Below, piece after piece: positions 1 to 4,970 of a stretch of DNA of 6,891 bases. The DNA comes from Candidatus Omnitrophota bacterium (GTDB taxonomy: Bacteria; Omnitrophota; Gorgyraeia; Duberdicusellales; 4484-171). Every line of letters starts with the position of its first letter. Positions within the stretch are counted from its first letter, which is position 1. Below the pieces are notes generated by a model. It was not told the DNA's origin and did not search any database. It worked only from the letters and a program-made list of their open reading frames with translations. Where the stretch lies: the NCBI GenBank assembly GCA_028702365.1, contig JAQVOZ010000069.1, forward strand, positions 1 to 6,891, in the 5' to 3' direction. The position numbers were made by a program, and so were the translations under genes.

Positions 1-690
1 GGCAACATCAATGTCCCCGCAGCGCGTTCCCATAATAAGGCCTTCAAGCGGCGTAAAACCCATGGAAGTTTCTACAACTTTTCCCTTATCAATCGCAGCA
101 ACGCTACAGCCATTTCCCAGATGGCAGGTAATTATCTTAAGTTTATTAAGCGGCTTATTCAGAATTTCTGCGCATTTATTCGCAACGAATTGATGAGAAG
201 TACCGTGAAACCCGTATTTTCTAACACCATATTTTTTATAATATTCGGTTGGTATTGCGTAAAAATATGCGCTTTCGGGAATTGTCTGATGATATGCCGT
301 GTCAAATACGGCAACCTGACGGACCCCAGGAAGAACTTCCATGCAACCCAAGATACCTGCAAGATTAGCAGGATTGTGCAATGGAGCAAGGTTACTACAA
401 TCTTTAATCTTATCTATCACACGGTTGTCAATTATCGTAGGCTTTTTAAATGTTTCTCCTCCATGAACAACCCTGTGGCCTATAGCAGAAATTTCATTTA
501 TATCTTTAAGAATTTTATCTTTGATAAGGAGGGAAAATAATTCTTTTATTCCCTGCGAATGATTCTGTATGGCTGAATTTTTCTCTCCGATTTTTTCAAT
601 CAGCCCTTTTGCAATTAATTTGCGCTTGGGAAATTCATAAAGCTTATACTTTATGGAAGAGCTGCCGCAGTTTATTACTAATATTTTCAC
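1..690 (-). CDS. ackA: Acetate kinase, N-terminal 230 residues (3' end outside window)
   Basis: Acetate kinase makes ATP and acetate from acetyl-phosphate and ADP in the cytoplasm, the last step of the Pta-AckA pathway. The reading frame stays open to base 1, giving exactly 230 codons of a family normally near 400, so the gene is cut by the window edge and not broken. It starts MKILVINCGSSS, the ASKHA-fold opening with Asn7. Other active-site residues known from Methanosarcina thermophila AckA are present with a constant offset of -18: Arg73 in GHRVVHGGE, Asp130 in FDTAYH, His162 in HGTSH, His190 in HLGNG and Arg223 in GTRCGDID. The offset means about 18 residues are missing between positions 40 and 65, in a variable part of the N-terminal lobe. 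The start is GTG at 688-690, fixed by the conserved MKILVIN opening and an AGGAAGG site just upstream. It follows pta after 108 bp on the same strand and is probably co-transcribed. Confidence 0.96.
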   Translation of the reverse strand, partial: MKILVINCGSSSIKYKLYEFPKRKLIAKGLIEKIGEKNSAIQNHSQGIKELFSLLIKDKILKDINEISAIGHRVVHGGETFKKPTIIDNRVIDKIKDCSNLAPLHNPANLAGILGCMEVLPGVRQVAVFDTAYHQTIPESAYFYAIPTEYYKKYGVRKYGFHGTSHQFVANKCAEILNKPLNKLKIITCHLGNGCSVAAIDKGKVVETSMGFTPLEGLIMGTRCGDIDVA

Positions 691-798
691 CCCGCCCTTC
701 CTTTTTTTAAAATTTTTTTTCTATCAAACATTTTATATCCTATTTTTTTCTGGTTTTTGCCCTACCATCAAATACCTTTGGAAGGACCGGGTTCATTT
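691..798 (-). other. pta-ackA intergenic spacer, A-rich leader of ackA
   Basis: These 108 bp lie between the pta stop and the ackA start. The minus strand is very A-rich close to ackA, with runs of seven or more A around 703-720. A small CCTT/AAGG hairpin with a 3-base loop lies at 775-785. I see no convincing -35/-10 pair and no strong terminator, so readthrough from pta is the simplest reading. No small gene is supported here. Confidence 0.5.
696..702 (-). promoter_or_regulatory. Ribosome binding site supporting the GTG start of ackA
   Basis: On the minus strand AGGAAGG lies 5 bases before the GTG at 690. No in-frame ATG stands nearby that would keep the conserved acetate kinase N-terminus, so this site supports a GTG start. 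Confidence 0.7.
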
Positions 799-1752
799 TC
801 AGGCTTGCTTCTGCGCTGCTTTCTGCGCACGTATTACCGTAACGGCAGTGCAATCGATAATATCTTCGACATCGCAGCCGCGGGAAAGGTCGCTGCAAGG
901 CTGCACTGTGCCAAGGATTAGCGGGCCGACTGCGCGGGCATTTGCAAGCCTTTGAGTTATTTTGTAACAAATATTACCTGCGTCAAGGTTTGGAAAAATC
1001 AAAACATTGGCGCGACCGGCAACCTTGCTATCGCCAAGTTTTCTTTTGGCAACGTCAGGAACAAGGGCTGCGTCTACCTGAAGCTCTCCGTCTATGGCAA
1101 AGCCGCTGTTTCTTGATTTTGCTATTTCAACTGCTTCCTTTATTTTATCCACCCACCTGCCTTCGGCACTCCCCTTTGTCGAGAAGCTCAAGAGGGCCGC
1201 ACGCGGAGTAAAGTCCAGAATTTCTTCAGCGAAACGCGACGTTGATATGGCAATTGTAGCAAGCTGTTCGCTTGTCGGATAGGGAATTACTCCGCAATCG
1301 GCGTAAAGAAAAGCTCCCTGCTCCCCATACTCGCAATTCGGAACAACCATTAAAAAGCAGCTTGAAATAAGTCCGATGCTTCTATCCAGCTCAAGACAGC
1401 TAAGGGCTGCTTTTATTACCGAAGAAGACGTAAGTTGGGCTCCTGCGACAAATCCATCAGCATAGCCCTGCTTAACCATCATGGCAGCATAATAAAGCGG
1501 GTTTTCCGTAAGCTCCCGCGCTTCCTCGAAGGTTACGCCTTTTGCCTGTTTCCTTTCATAAAAAATGTTGGCAAATTCTTCCTGTTTTTCCGGCTCAAGA
1601 TTGTCGTGAGTAAGAAGTATTGGTATGGCAATGCGCTCTTTTTCAATATATTTTATTGCCTCAAGCACCCGTTCGTCATTGCTTTCAGGAAATATTATTT
1701 TTTTTGGATTTTGCTTTGCGTGATTCCGGATACGTTCAATAATAGTATTCAT
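799..1752 (-). CDS. pta: Phosphate acetyltransferase, short single-domain form
   Basis: The enzyme swaps CoA for phosphate on acetyl-CoA to give acetyl-phosphate, the substrate of the downstream acetate kinase. The product is 317 residues, close to the usual 320-335 of the short class without the N-terminal regulatory domains found in E. coli Pta. Family signatures are IIFPESNDERVLEA (19-32), the ADGFVAGAQLTSS region (98-110), YADCGVIPYPTSEQ (150-163), LLSFSTKGSAEG (188-199) and the C-terminal SDLSRGCDVEDI (287-298). In that last motif Ser290, Arg291 and Asp297 correspond to the catalytic and CoA-binding Ser309, Arg310 and Asp316 of the Methanosarcina enzyme. The frame is open back to a GTG at 1770, but that start would place the GGGAGG ribosome binding site inside the gene. 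The ATG at 1752 gives the normal N-terminus. A PduL or butyryltransferase identity is unlikely given the SRGC motif and the ackA neighbour. Confidence 0.95.
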   Translation of the reverse strand: MNTIIERIRNHAKQNPKKIIFPESNDERVLEAIKYIEKERIAIPILLTHDNLEPEKQEEFANIFYERKQAKGVTFEEARELTENPLYYAAMMVKQGYADGFVAGAQLTSSSVIKAALSCLELDRSIGLISSCFLMVVPNCEYGEQGAFLYADCGVIPYPTSEQLATIAISTSRFAEEILDFTPRAALLSFSTKGSAEGRWVDKIKEAVEIAKSRNSGFAIDGELQVDAALVPDVAKRKLGDSKVAGRANVLIFPNLDAGNICYKITQRLANARAVGPLILGTVQPCSDLSRGCDVEDIIDCTAVTVIRAQKAAQKQA

Positions 1753-1757
1753 AGATT

Positions 1758-1763
1758 CCTCCC
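1758..1763 (-). promoter_or_regulatory. Ribosome binding site deciding the pta start
   Basis: The minus strand reads GGGAGG, then AATCT, then ATG at 1752. This purine-rich site 5 bases before the ATG argues for that start and against the GTG at 1770, which lies upstream of the site. Confidence 0.75.
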
Positions 1764-1811
1764 CCCTCACAATAAATGCATTGTTAATGTTAAAAGTTGA
1801 AAAACTTGTTA

Positions 1812-1839
1812 ATTATACCACCCAAGTACTAAAAATCAA
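1812..1839 (-). promoter_or_regulatory. Sigma70-type promoter with extended -10 for pta-ackA
   Basis: On the minus strand a perfect TATAAT occupies 1817-1812, preceded by TGG, which forms an extended -10 (TGn). A TTGATT -35-like hexamer lies at 1839-1834 with a 16-base spacer. The expected transcription start is near 1805, giving a leader of about 50 bases before the pta ATG. It is the best promoter match I found in the window. The -35 overlaps one arm of the inverted repeat at 1836-1897. Confidence 0.65.
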
Positions 1840-1897
1840 CCCATTCGACTCATTCCATTAGCCCGGGGTTAATGCCAAGCGAAGTCGAATGTGTTAA
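1831..1897 (-). terminator. Imperfect hairpin followed by T5, possible terminator after the nitroreductase gene
   Basis: The arms 1836-1850 and 1883-1897 are complementary at 13 of 15 positions, with a perfect 8-bp core (ATTCGACT/AGTCGAAT at 1843-1850 and 1883-1890). Between them a smaller hairpin pairs CATTA (1856-1860) with TAATG (1870-1874) around a CCCGGG core. Read on the minus strand, the structure ends in GTTGA followed by TTTTT (1835-1831), which looks like an intrinsic terminator. It lies about 90 bases past the nitroreductase stop and directly upstream of the pta promoter, so it could insulate the two units. Against this, the stem is long, AT-rich and interrupted. It may instead be a dispersed palindromic repeat that happens to end in T. 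Confidence 0.4.
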
Positions 1898-1984
1898 CCT
1901 GTTATTCCGAAGAAAAACTAACAAAAATTCCTTTTCGAATATATGCCGCTAAGCCTTAGTAACCTTGCCGAAAATTTATTAGTT

Positions 1985-2518
1985 TTATCTTGTCAGGTAA
2001 GGTTTATCCCACTTCTCTGAAAAAGCTATTTTCTCCATGCCAAGCCGGGCTTTGGGCTGATTTGATTCTTCTTTTGCGTAGCCCAGGCAAAGCAATTCAA
2101 CAACTTTTATATCTTTTGGTATTTCAAGAATTTTTTTTACTTCCTCTTCGTAAAAAGCGCCGATCCAGCACGTGCCAAGGCCCAAGCCGCAGGCGCTAAG
2201 TGTCATGTGGTCTATGGCTATAGCTATATCTATAGGATAACACAGCTGCCCGCAGGTCATTACGTGGTTATCGGTTTCTGCGCAGCAGGCGATAACTATG
2301 GGGGCTTCTCCTACGAATACCTGGCCTTTAGCGGCTTTGGAAAGCTGCAGTTTTACTTTCTTATCTTTGACTACGACAAATCTCCACTCCTGCCTGTTGG
2401 AAGCAGAAGGCGCAAGCCGGGCAGCTTCGAGAATCTTTAAAATTTTATCTTCCTCAACTTGCTTATCGAGGTAGCTACGAACGCTTTTTCTTTTCTTTAT
2501 TGACTCAAATACATCCAT
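1985..2518 (-). CDS. Nitroreductase family FMN protein
   Basis: This is a small FMN-dependent oxidoreductase of the nitroreductase fold, expected to be a cytoplasmic dimer using NAD(P)H. The true substrate cannot be read from sequence. The protein is 177 residues. Visible signatures are the N-terminal RKSVR (10-14), which in this family contacts the FMN phosphate, PSASNRQEWRF (37-47), and GLGTCWIGAF (113-122), a typical flavin-binding segment. It has seven cysteines, six of them between residues 78 and 117 (78, 79, 89, 93, 110, 117) and one at 144; the spacing is not a known Fe-S motif. The frame is open to an ATG at 2575, but the 19 extra codons fall inside the inverted repeat at 2528-2651. 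I therefore chose the ATG at 2518, which gives the usual family start. No strong ribosome binding site precedes it. It is not an obvious functional partner of either neighbour. Confidence 0.88.
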   Translation of the reverse strand: MDVFESIKKRKSVRSYLDKQVEEDKILKILEAARLAPSASNRQEWRFVVVKDKKVKLQLSKAAKGQVFVGEAPIVIACCAETDNHVMTCGQLCYPIDIAIAIDHMTLSACGLGLGTCWIGAFYEEEVKKILEIPKDIKVVELLCLGYAKEESNQPKARLGMEKIAFSEKWDKPYLTR

Positions 2519-2527
2519 AATTTTTAT

Positions 2528-2651
2528 AAATTCCAAGTTCCAAATTGCAAGCTCCAAACAAATTCCAACATCCAAAAGGCTTCCGAGTTTGGAATTTCGG
2601 TCATTGGGTATTGGAATTTGTTTGTGATTTGGAAATTGGGATTTGGAATTT
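2528..2651. repeat. Imperfect inverted repeat built from TTCCAA/TTGGAA units
   Basis: The arms 2528-2575 and 2604-2651 align without gaps over 48 bases with 38 complementary pairs, separated by a 28-base loop. The longest perfect block is 14 bp (2555-2568 with 2611-2624, CAAACAAATTCCAA against its complement). Both arms are made of degenerate 7-10 base units of the AATTCCAA type. A small CCGA/TCGG stem lies in the loop (2583-2586 and 2597-2600). The element fills almost the whole gap between glgC and the nitroreductase gene, ending 4 bases from the glgC stop. I see no terminal target-site duplication and no transposase. It looks like a non-coding palindromic repeat or MITE-like element and may protect the 3' end of glgC mRNA or attenuate readthrough; that role is inference. 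Confidence 0.75.
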
Positions 2652-2655
2652 TATT

Positions 2656-3873
2656 TTAAAAATAGTATGCTTTCCTTGAGCCGCGTTTGACCACGGTGAT
2701 GCCTGACGAATCCAGATAGTAATTTTTGCTGTCGTCTTTTTTGTTATAGCCTATACGGCTGTCATTATCGATGATATTGAAGCGGTCGGTTATGACTTTT
2801 TTTAGATGAGAATTTCTGTGTATGTGAGTAAAATCCATAACTATTGAATCTTCGATGACGCAACCCTGTTCAACCTTAACTGCCCTGCCTATAATTGAAT
2901 TTTTTATTTTCGCTCCATATATTTTGGAGCCCTCGCAAATAAGCGAATTTTCTATTTCTGAGCCGATGATACGCGCGGGAGGGCTGTCCAAGTTTGATGC
3001 GTAAATAGGCCAAGCCTGATTATCGAGGTCAAGAGCCGGCTCGCGGCCCAGCAAATCCATGTTTGCCTGCCAATAACTTGCGATAGTCCCTACGTCTTTC
3101 CAGTAAAACGGGCTTTCATATTTATTAAGGGAAGGTATTCTATTTTTCGAAAAATCATAGGCATAAACTTTTGCGTGTTTTTTGGCAAGATGGGGTATTA
3201 TATCTTTTCCAAAATCGCGGCTGGTATCTCTTTTGGCGTCTTCCTCGAGGACATCTATAAGAAAATCCGTGTCAAAAATATAATTGCCCATTGAGGCGAA
3301 GATATTTTTTTTGCCTGAGATTACCGGTTTTTCCTCGAAACTCTTAACCCTACTTTCGTCATCTATGCCGACTATGCCGAATTGGCTGGAATATTTTGAC
3401 TCCATAGGCATAACTGAAATTGTAAGATGAGCTTTTTTACGCAAATGATAATCTACCATTTCGCTTATATTCATTCTGTAAATATGGTCTCCGGCGAATA
3501 TAGCAACAAACCTGGGTTTAAAATCATAAACAAGGTTTATGTTCTGATATATGGAGTCAGCTGTTCCTCTGTACCATTCCTGCTTTTTGCGCATTTGCGG
3601 AGGAACAACGGTTACAAAATGCTTGGTTAAAACTCCGCCCTTACTCCAGGTGGTTCTTATATGTTCGATAAGAGATTGGGATTTGTACTGCACCAATACG
3701 TATATGGAATAAATACCGGAGTTTATAAGGTTGCTTAATGCAAAATCTATTATCCGGTATTTTCCACCGTATGGAACCGATGGCTTTGTGCGTTCAAGCG
3801 TTAAAGGATACAGGCGCTCGCCGCGGCCGCCGGCCATAACCATGGAAAGAATTTCTCCAGTTTGGGTTTTCAT
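2656..3873 (-). CDS. glgC: Glucose-1-phosphate adenylyltransferase (ADP-glucose pyrophosphorylase)
   Basis: GlgC joins ATP and glucose-1-phosphate to form ADP-glucose, the committed step of bacterial glycogen synthesis. The protein is 405 residues, within the usual range for the family. The N-terminal nucleotidyltransferase domain shows MAGGRGERLYPLT (13-25), RTKPSVPYGGKYRIIDFALSN (28-48), WYRGTADSIYQN (100-111), AGDHIYRMN with the catalytic Asp129 (Asp142 in E. coli), FEEKP with Lys182 (sugar-phosphate contact, Lys195 in E. coli) and YWKDVGT (257-263). From about residue 295 to 380 follows a left-handed beta-helix with hexapeptide-like repeats. Lys38 in GGKYR matches the E. coli activator-site Lys39, so allosteric control by a sugar phosphate is likely, but the activator cannot be named. 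Its ATG shares one base with the stop of the upstream EIIA gene (TAATG), which indicates translational coupling. No glgA, glgB or glgP is present in the window. Confidence 0.96.
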   Translation of the reverse strand: MKTQTGEILSMVMAGGRGERLYPLTLERTKPSVPYGGKYRIIDFALSNLINSGIYSIYVLVQYKSQSLIEHIRTTWSKGGVLTKHFVTVVPPQMRKKQEWYRGTADSIYQNINLVYDFKPRFVAIFAGDHIYRMNISEMVDYHLRKKAHLTISVMPMESKYSSQFGIVGIDDESRVKSFEEKPVISGKKNIFASMGNYIFDTDFLIDVLEEDAKRDTSRDFGKDIIPHLAKKHAKVYAYDFSKNRIPSLNKYESPFYWKDVGTIASYWQANMDLLGREPALDLDNQAWPIYASNLDSPPARIIGSEIENSLICEGSKIYGAKIKNSIIGRAVKVEQGCVIEDSIVMDFTHIHRNSHLKKVITDRFNIIDNDSRIGYNKKDDSKNYYLDSSGITVVKRGSRKAYYF

Positions 3874-4343
3874 TATTTCGCTGCCCCGCCTGCTTCATAT
3901 TTTCTTATTATTTCGATAACTTCATCGCCGGTATTTACAGAAAGCAATTCTCTGCGGAAAGAATTTTCCATAAGAAGCCGAGAAAGTTCCGCAAGAAGCC
4001 TTAAATAAAGATTAAGTTCGCTGGGATTTGCGCCCATAAGAAAAATGAGATTTACCTTATCTCCGTCCAGAGCCTTAAAATCGATTCCCTCTTTTGAGCG
4101 GCCGAAACCTATGGCAAAGCCGTTTACTACGTCGGTACGCGAATGAGGAATAGCAACTTTGTGACCTATTCCTGTCGACCCCAGGCTTTCACGTTCCAGG
4201 ATATCAAGTATAAATCTTTCTTTGTCTTTTATTTTTCCGTTTACAGTAAGGCAGCTGGCAACTTCCCGTATGGCCTGCTCCTTTGTGGTTGCCTTTAAAT
4301 CCATTATACAGAATTCCTTTTTAAGATAATCCGATATCTTCAT
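3873..4343 (-). CDS. PTS EIIA domain protein, fructose/mannitol/nitrogen (PtsN-like) family
   Basis: A single 156-residue EIIA type-2 domain. Such domains receive phosphate from HPr or NPr on a histidine, then pass it to an EIIB or act as phosphorylation-dependent regulators. The active-site region is STGIGHKVAIPHSRTD (56-71); His67 in the AIPH motif is the predicted phosphorylated residue. The PTS_EIIA_2 pattern continues with ALDGDKVNLIFLMGANP and LRLLAELSRLLMENSFRREL. No EIIB or EIIC lies in the window, so it is either an orphan regulator like PtsN or serves a transporter elsewhere. An excellent AAGGAGG site sits 9 bases before the ATG at 4343. Its TAA overlaps the glgC ATG by one base, so the two proteins are made together; this suggests, but does not show, a role in controlling storage or carbon flux. 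Family is certain, specificity is not. Confidence 0.92.
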   Translation of the reverse strand: MKISDYLKKEFCIMDLKATTKEQAIREVASCLTVNGKIKDKERFILDILERESLGSTGIGHKVAIPHSRTDVVNGFAIGFGRSKEGIDFKALDGDKVNLIFLMGANPSELNLYLRLLAELSRLLMENSFRRELLSVNTGDEVIEIIRKYEAGGAAK

Positions 4344-4352
4344 TGCTCAAAA

Positions 4353-4359
4353 CCTCCTT
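4353..4359 (-). promoter_or_regulatory. Strong ribosome binding site of the EIIA-glgC pair
   Basis: AAGGAGG on the minus strand, 9 bases before the EIIA ATG. It is the strongest Shine-Dalgarno match in the window. It directly abuts the stem of the hairpin at 4360-4384, so folding of that stem could affect ribosome access. Confidence 0.8.
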
Positions 4360-4439
4360 AAATTTTCGACGAAGTCGGAAATTTAACCCCGAAGCGCTTC
4401 GATTAAATTTCACGGCGTACTGCTGTGAAATTTAATCGA
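4360..4439. repeat. Cluster of three overlapping palindromes between usp and the EIIA gene
   Basis: Three stems share AAATTT blocks. H1: 4360-4370 with 4374-4384, 11 bp with one mismatch position (4366/4378; a G.T wobble if the plus strand is transcribed, C.A on the minus) and a GAA loop. H2: AAATTTAA (4379-4386) with TTAAATTT (4403-4410), enclosing the perfect 12-bp palindrome CGAAGCGCTTCG (4390-4401). H3: a perfect 15-bp inverted repeat, 4399-4413 with 4425-4439, extendable by three inner pairs, one of them G.T, leaving a 5-base loop. H1 and H3 can coexist, while H2 competes with both. No T-run follows on either strand, so it is not a standard intrinsic terminator. The rest of the 4344-4481 gap holds no gene and no convincing promoter. 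Confidence 0.8.
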
Positions 4440-4481
4440 TATACAGGCGCAAGGGGTACATTGTTGTTTTATAAGTAACTT

Positions 4482-4970
4482 CTACTGCTCTAATTCTCTA
4501 TACAGCCTATCAACCTCTTCCGGATTTTTAACAACTACTACCGGACAAGTTGATTCCCTAAAAATCCTTTCTCCTTCATCGTAAAATATTTCACGGCGGG
4601 AAACTACTTCTTTAAGCTCTCCTATAACAAGCAAATCTGCAGAAACATCCCTTACCGCATTTACCACTTCTTCATGTATTACACCCTTAAGAAGCAGCCC
4701 TTCATATTCCACTTTTTTGACTTCAGCCATTTTTTTCACGCGTTCAAGGGTATTCGTTCCCTGATCTTTTAAATCGCGCTCATATTCAACAGCTTCTATC
4801 TCAACAAATACTCTGGCCTTTAATAGCTCATGTAGAGACCGGGCATCTACTACGTATACGGCGTAAAGTTTAGCGTTTAACTGCTTTGAAAGGTAAATTG
4901 CATATTTTGCCGTGCATAGCGACGCTGTGCTTCCGGAAAGAGAAACAACAATGTTTTTTATTGAAGACAT
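4482..4970 (-). CDS. Universal stress (Usp) domain protein, degenerate nucleotide site
   Basis: A single Usp alpha/beta domain of 162 residues, probably a cytoplasmic dimer. The first strand is IKNIVVSLSGSTAS (4-17), followed by a helix with the typical AKYAIYLSKQLNAKLYAVYVVD (21-42). The C-terminal half has GVIHEEVVNAVRDVSADLLVIGE (96-118) and the closing strand STCPVVVVKN (140-149). ATP-binding Usp proteins carry G-2x-G-9x-G(S/T) after the LLVIG strand. Here only Gly117 is kept: the following residues are ELKEVVSRREIFYDEGERIF and the second glycine and the GS pair are absent. The Asp usual in strand 1 is also replaced. It therefore probably does not bind ATP in the known way and may act by protein contact. 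The ATG follows the subunit D stop with no spacer base, so it is translated with the ATPase operon. Its exact role is unknown. Confidence 0.85.
   Translation of the reverse strand: MSSIKNIVVSLSGSTASLCTAKYAIYLSKQLNAKLYAVYVVDARSLHELLKARVFVEIEAVEYERDLKDQGTNTLERVKKMAEVKKVEYEGLLLKGVIHEEVVNAVRDVSADLLVIGELKEVVSRREIFYDEGERIFRESTCPVVVVKNPEEVDRLYRELEQ

Noticed and set aside
121..540. Plus-strand ORF of 139 codons
   Set aside because: It lies entirely antisense to the well-conserved acetate kinase frame, and its translation has no recognisable domain and looks like a reverse-strand shadow.
653..955. Plus-strand ORF of 100 codons across the pta-ackA gap
   Set aside because: Its Phe-rich stretch comes from T-rich leader DNA and the rest is antisense to pta; nothing supports it as a gene.
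740..970. Minus-strand ORF of 76 codons spanning the pta 3' end
   Set aside because: It overlaps the conserved SDLSRGC end of pta in another frame, is rich in Arg/Cys/Ser as expected for an off-frame read, and has no ribosome site.
1768..1770. GTG at 1770 as the pta start
   Set aside because: It lies upstream of the GGGAGG ribosome site and adds six residues (MRGEES) encoded by that site; the ATG at 1752 is better.
1435..1800. Plus-strand ORF of 121 codons
   Set aside because: Antisense to the N-terminal half of pta, with no domain and no ribosome binding site.
2528..2651. CRISPR array or tandem repeat
   Set aside because: The units are degenerate, 7-10 bases long, with no regular spacer, and arranged as an inverted repeat.
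4399..4439. Perfect 15-bp inverted repeat as an intrinsic terminator for the ATPase-usp operon
   Set aside because: Neither strand has a T-run after the stem, and the stem itself is mostly AT; kept as a palindromic repeat only.
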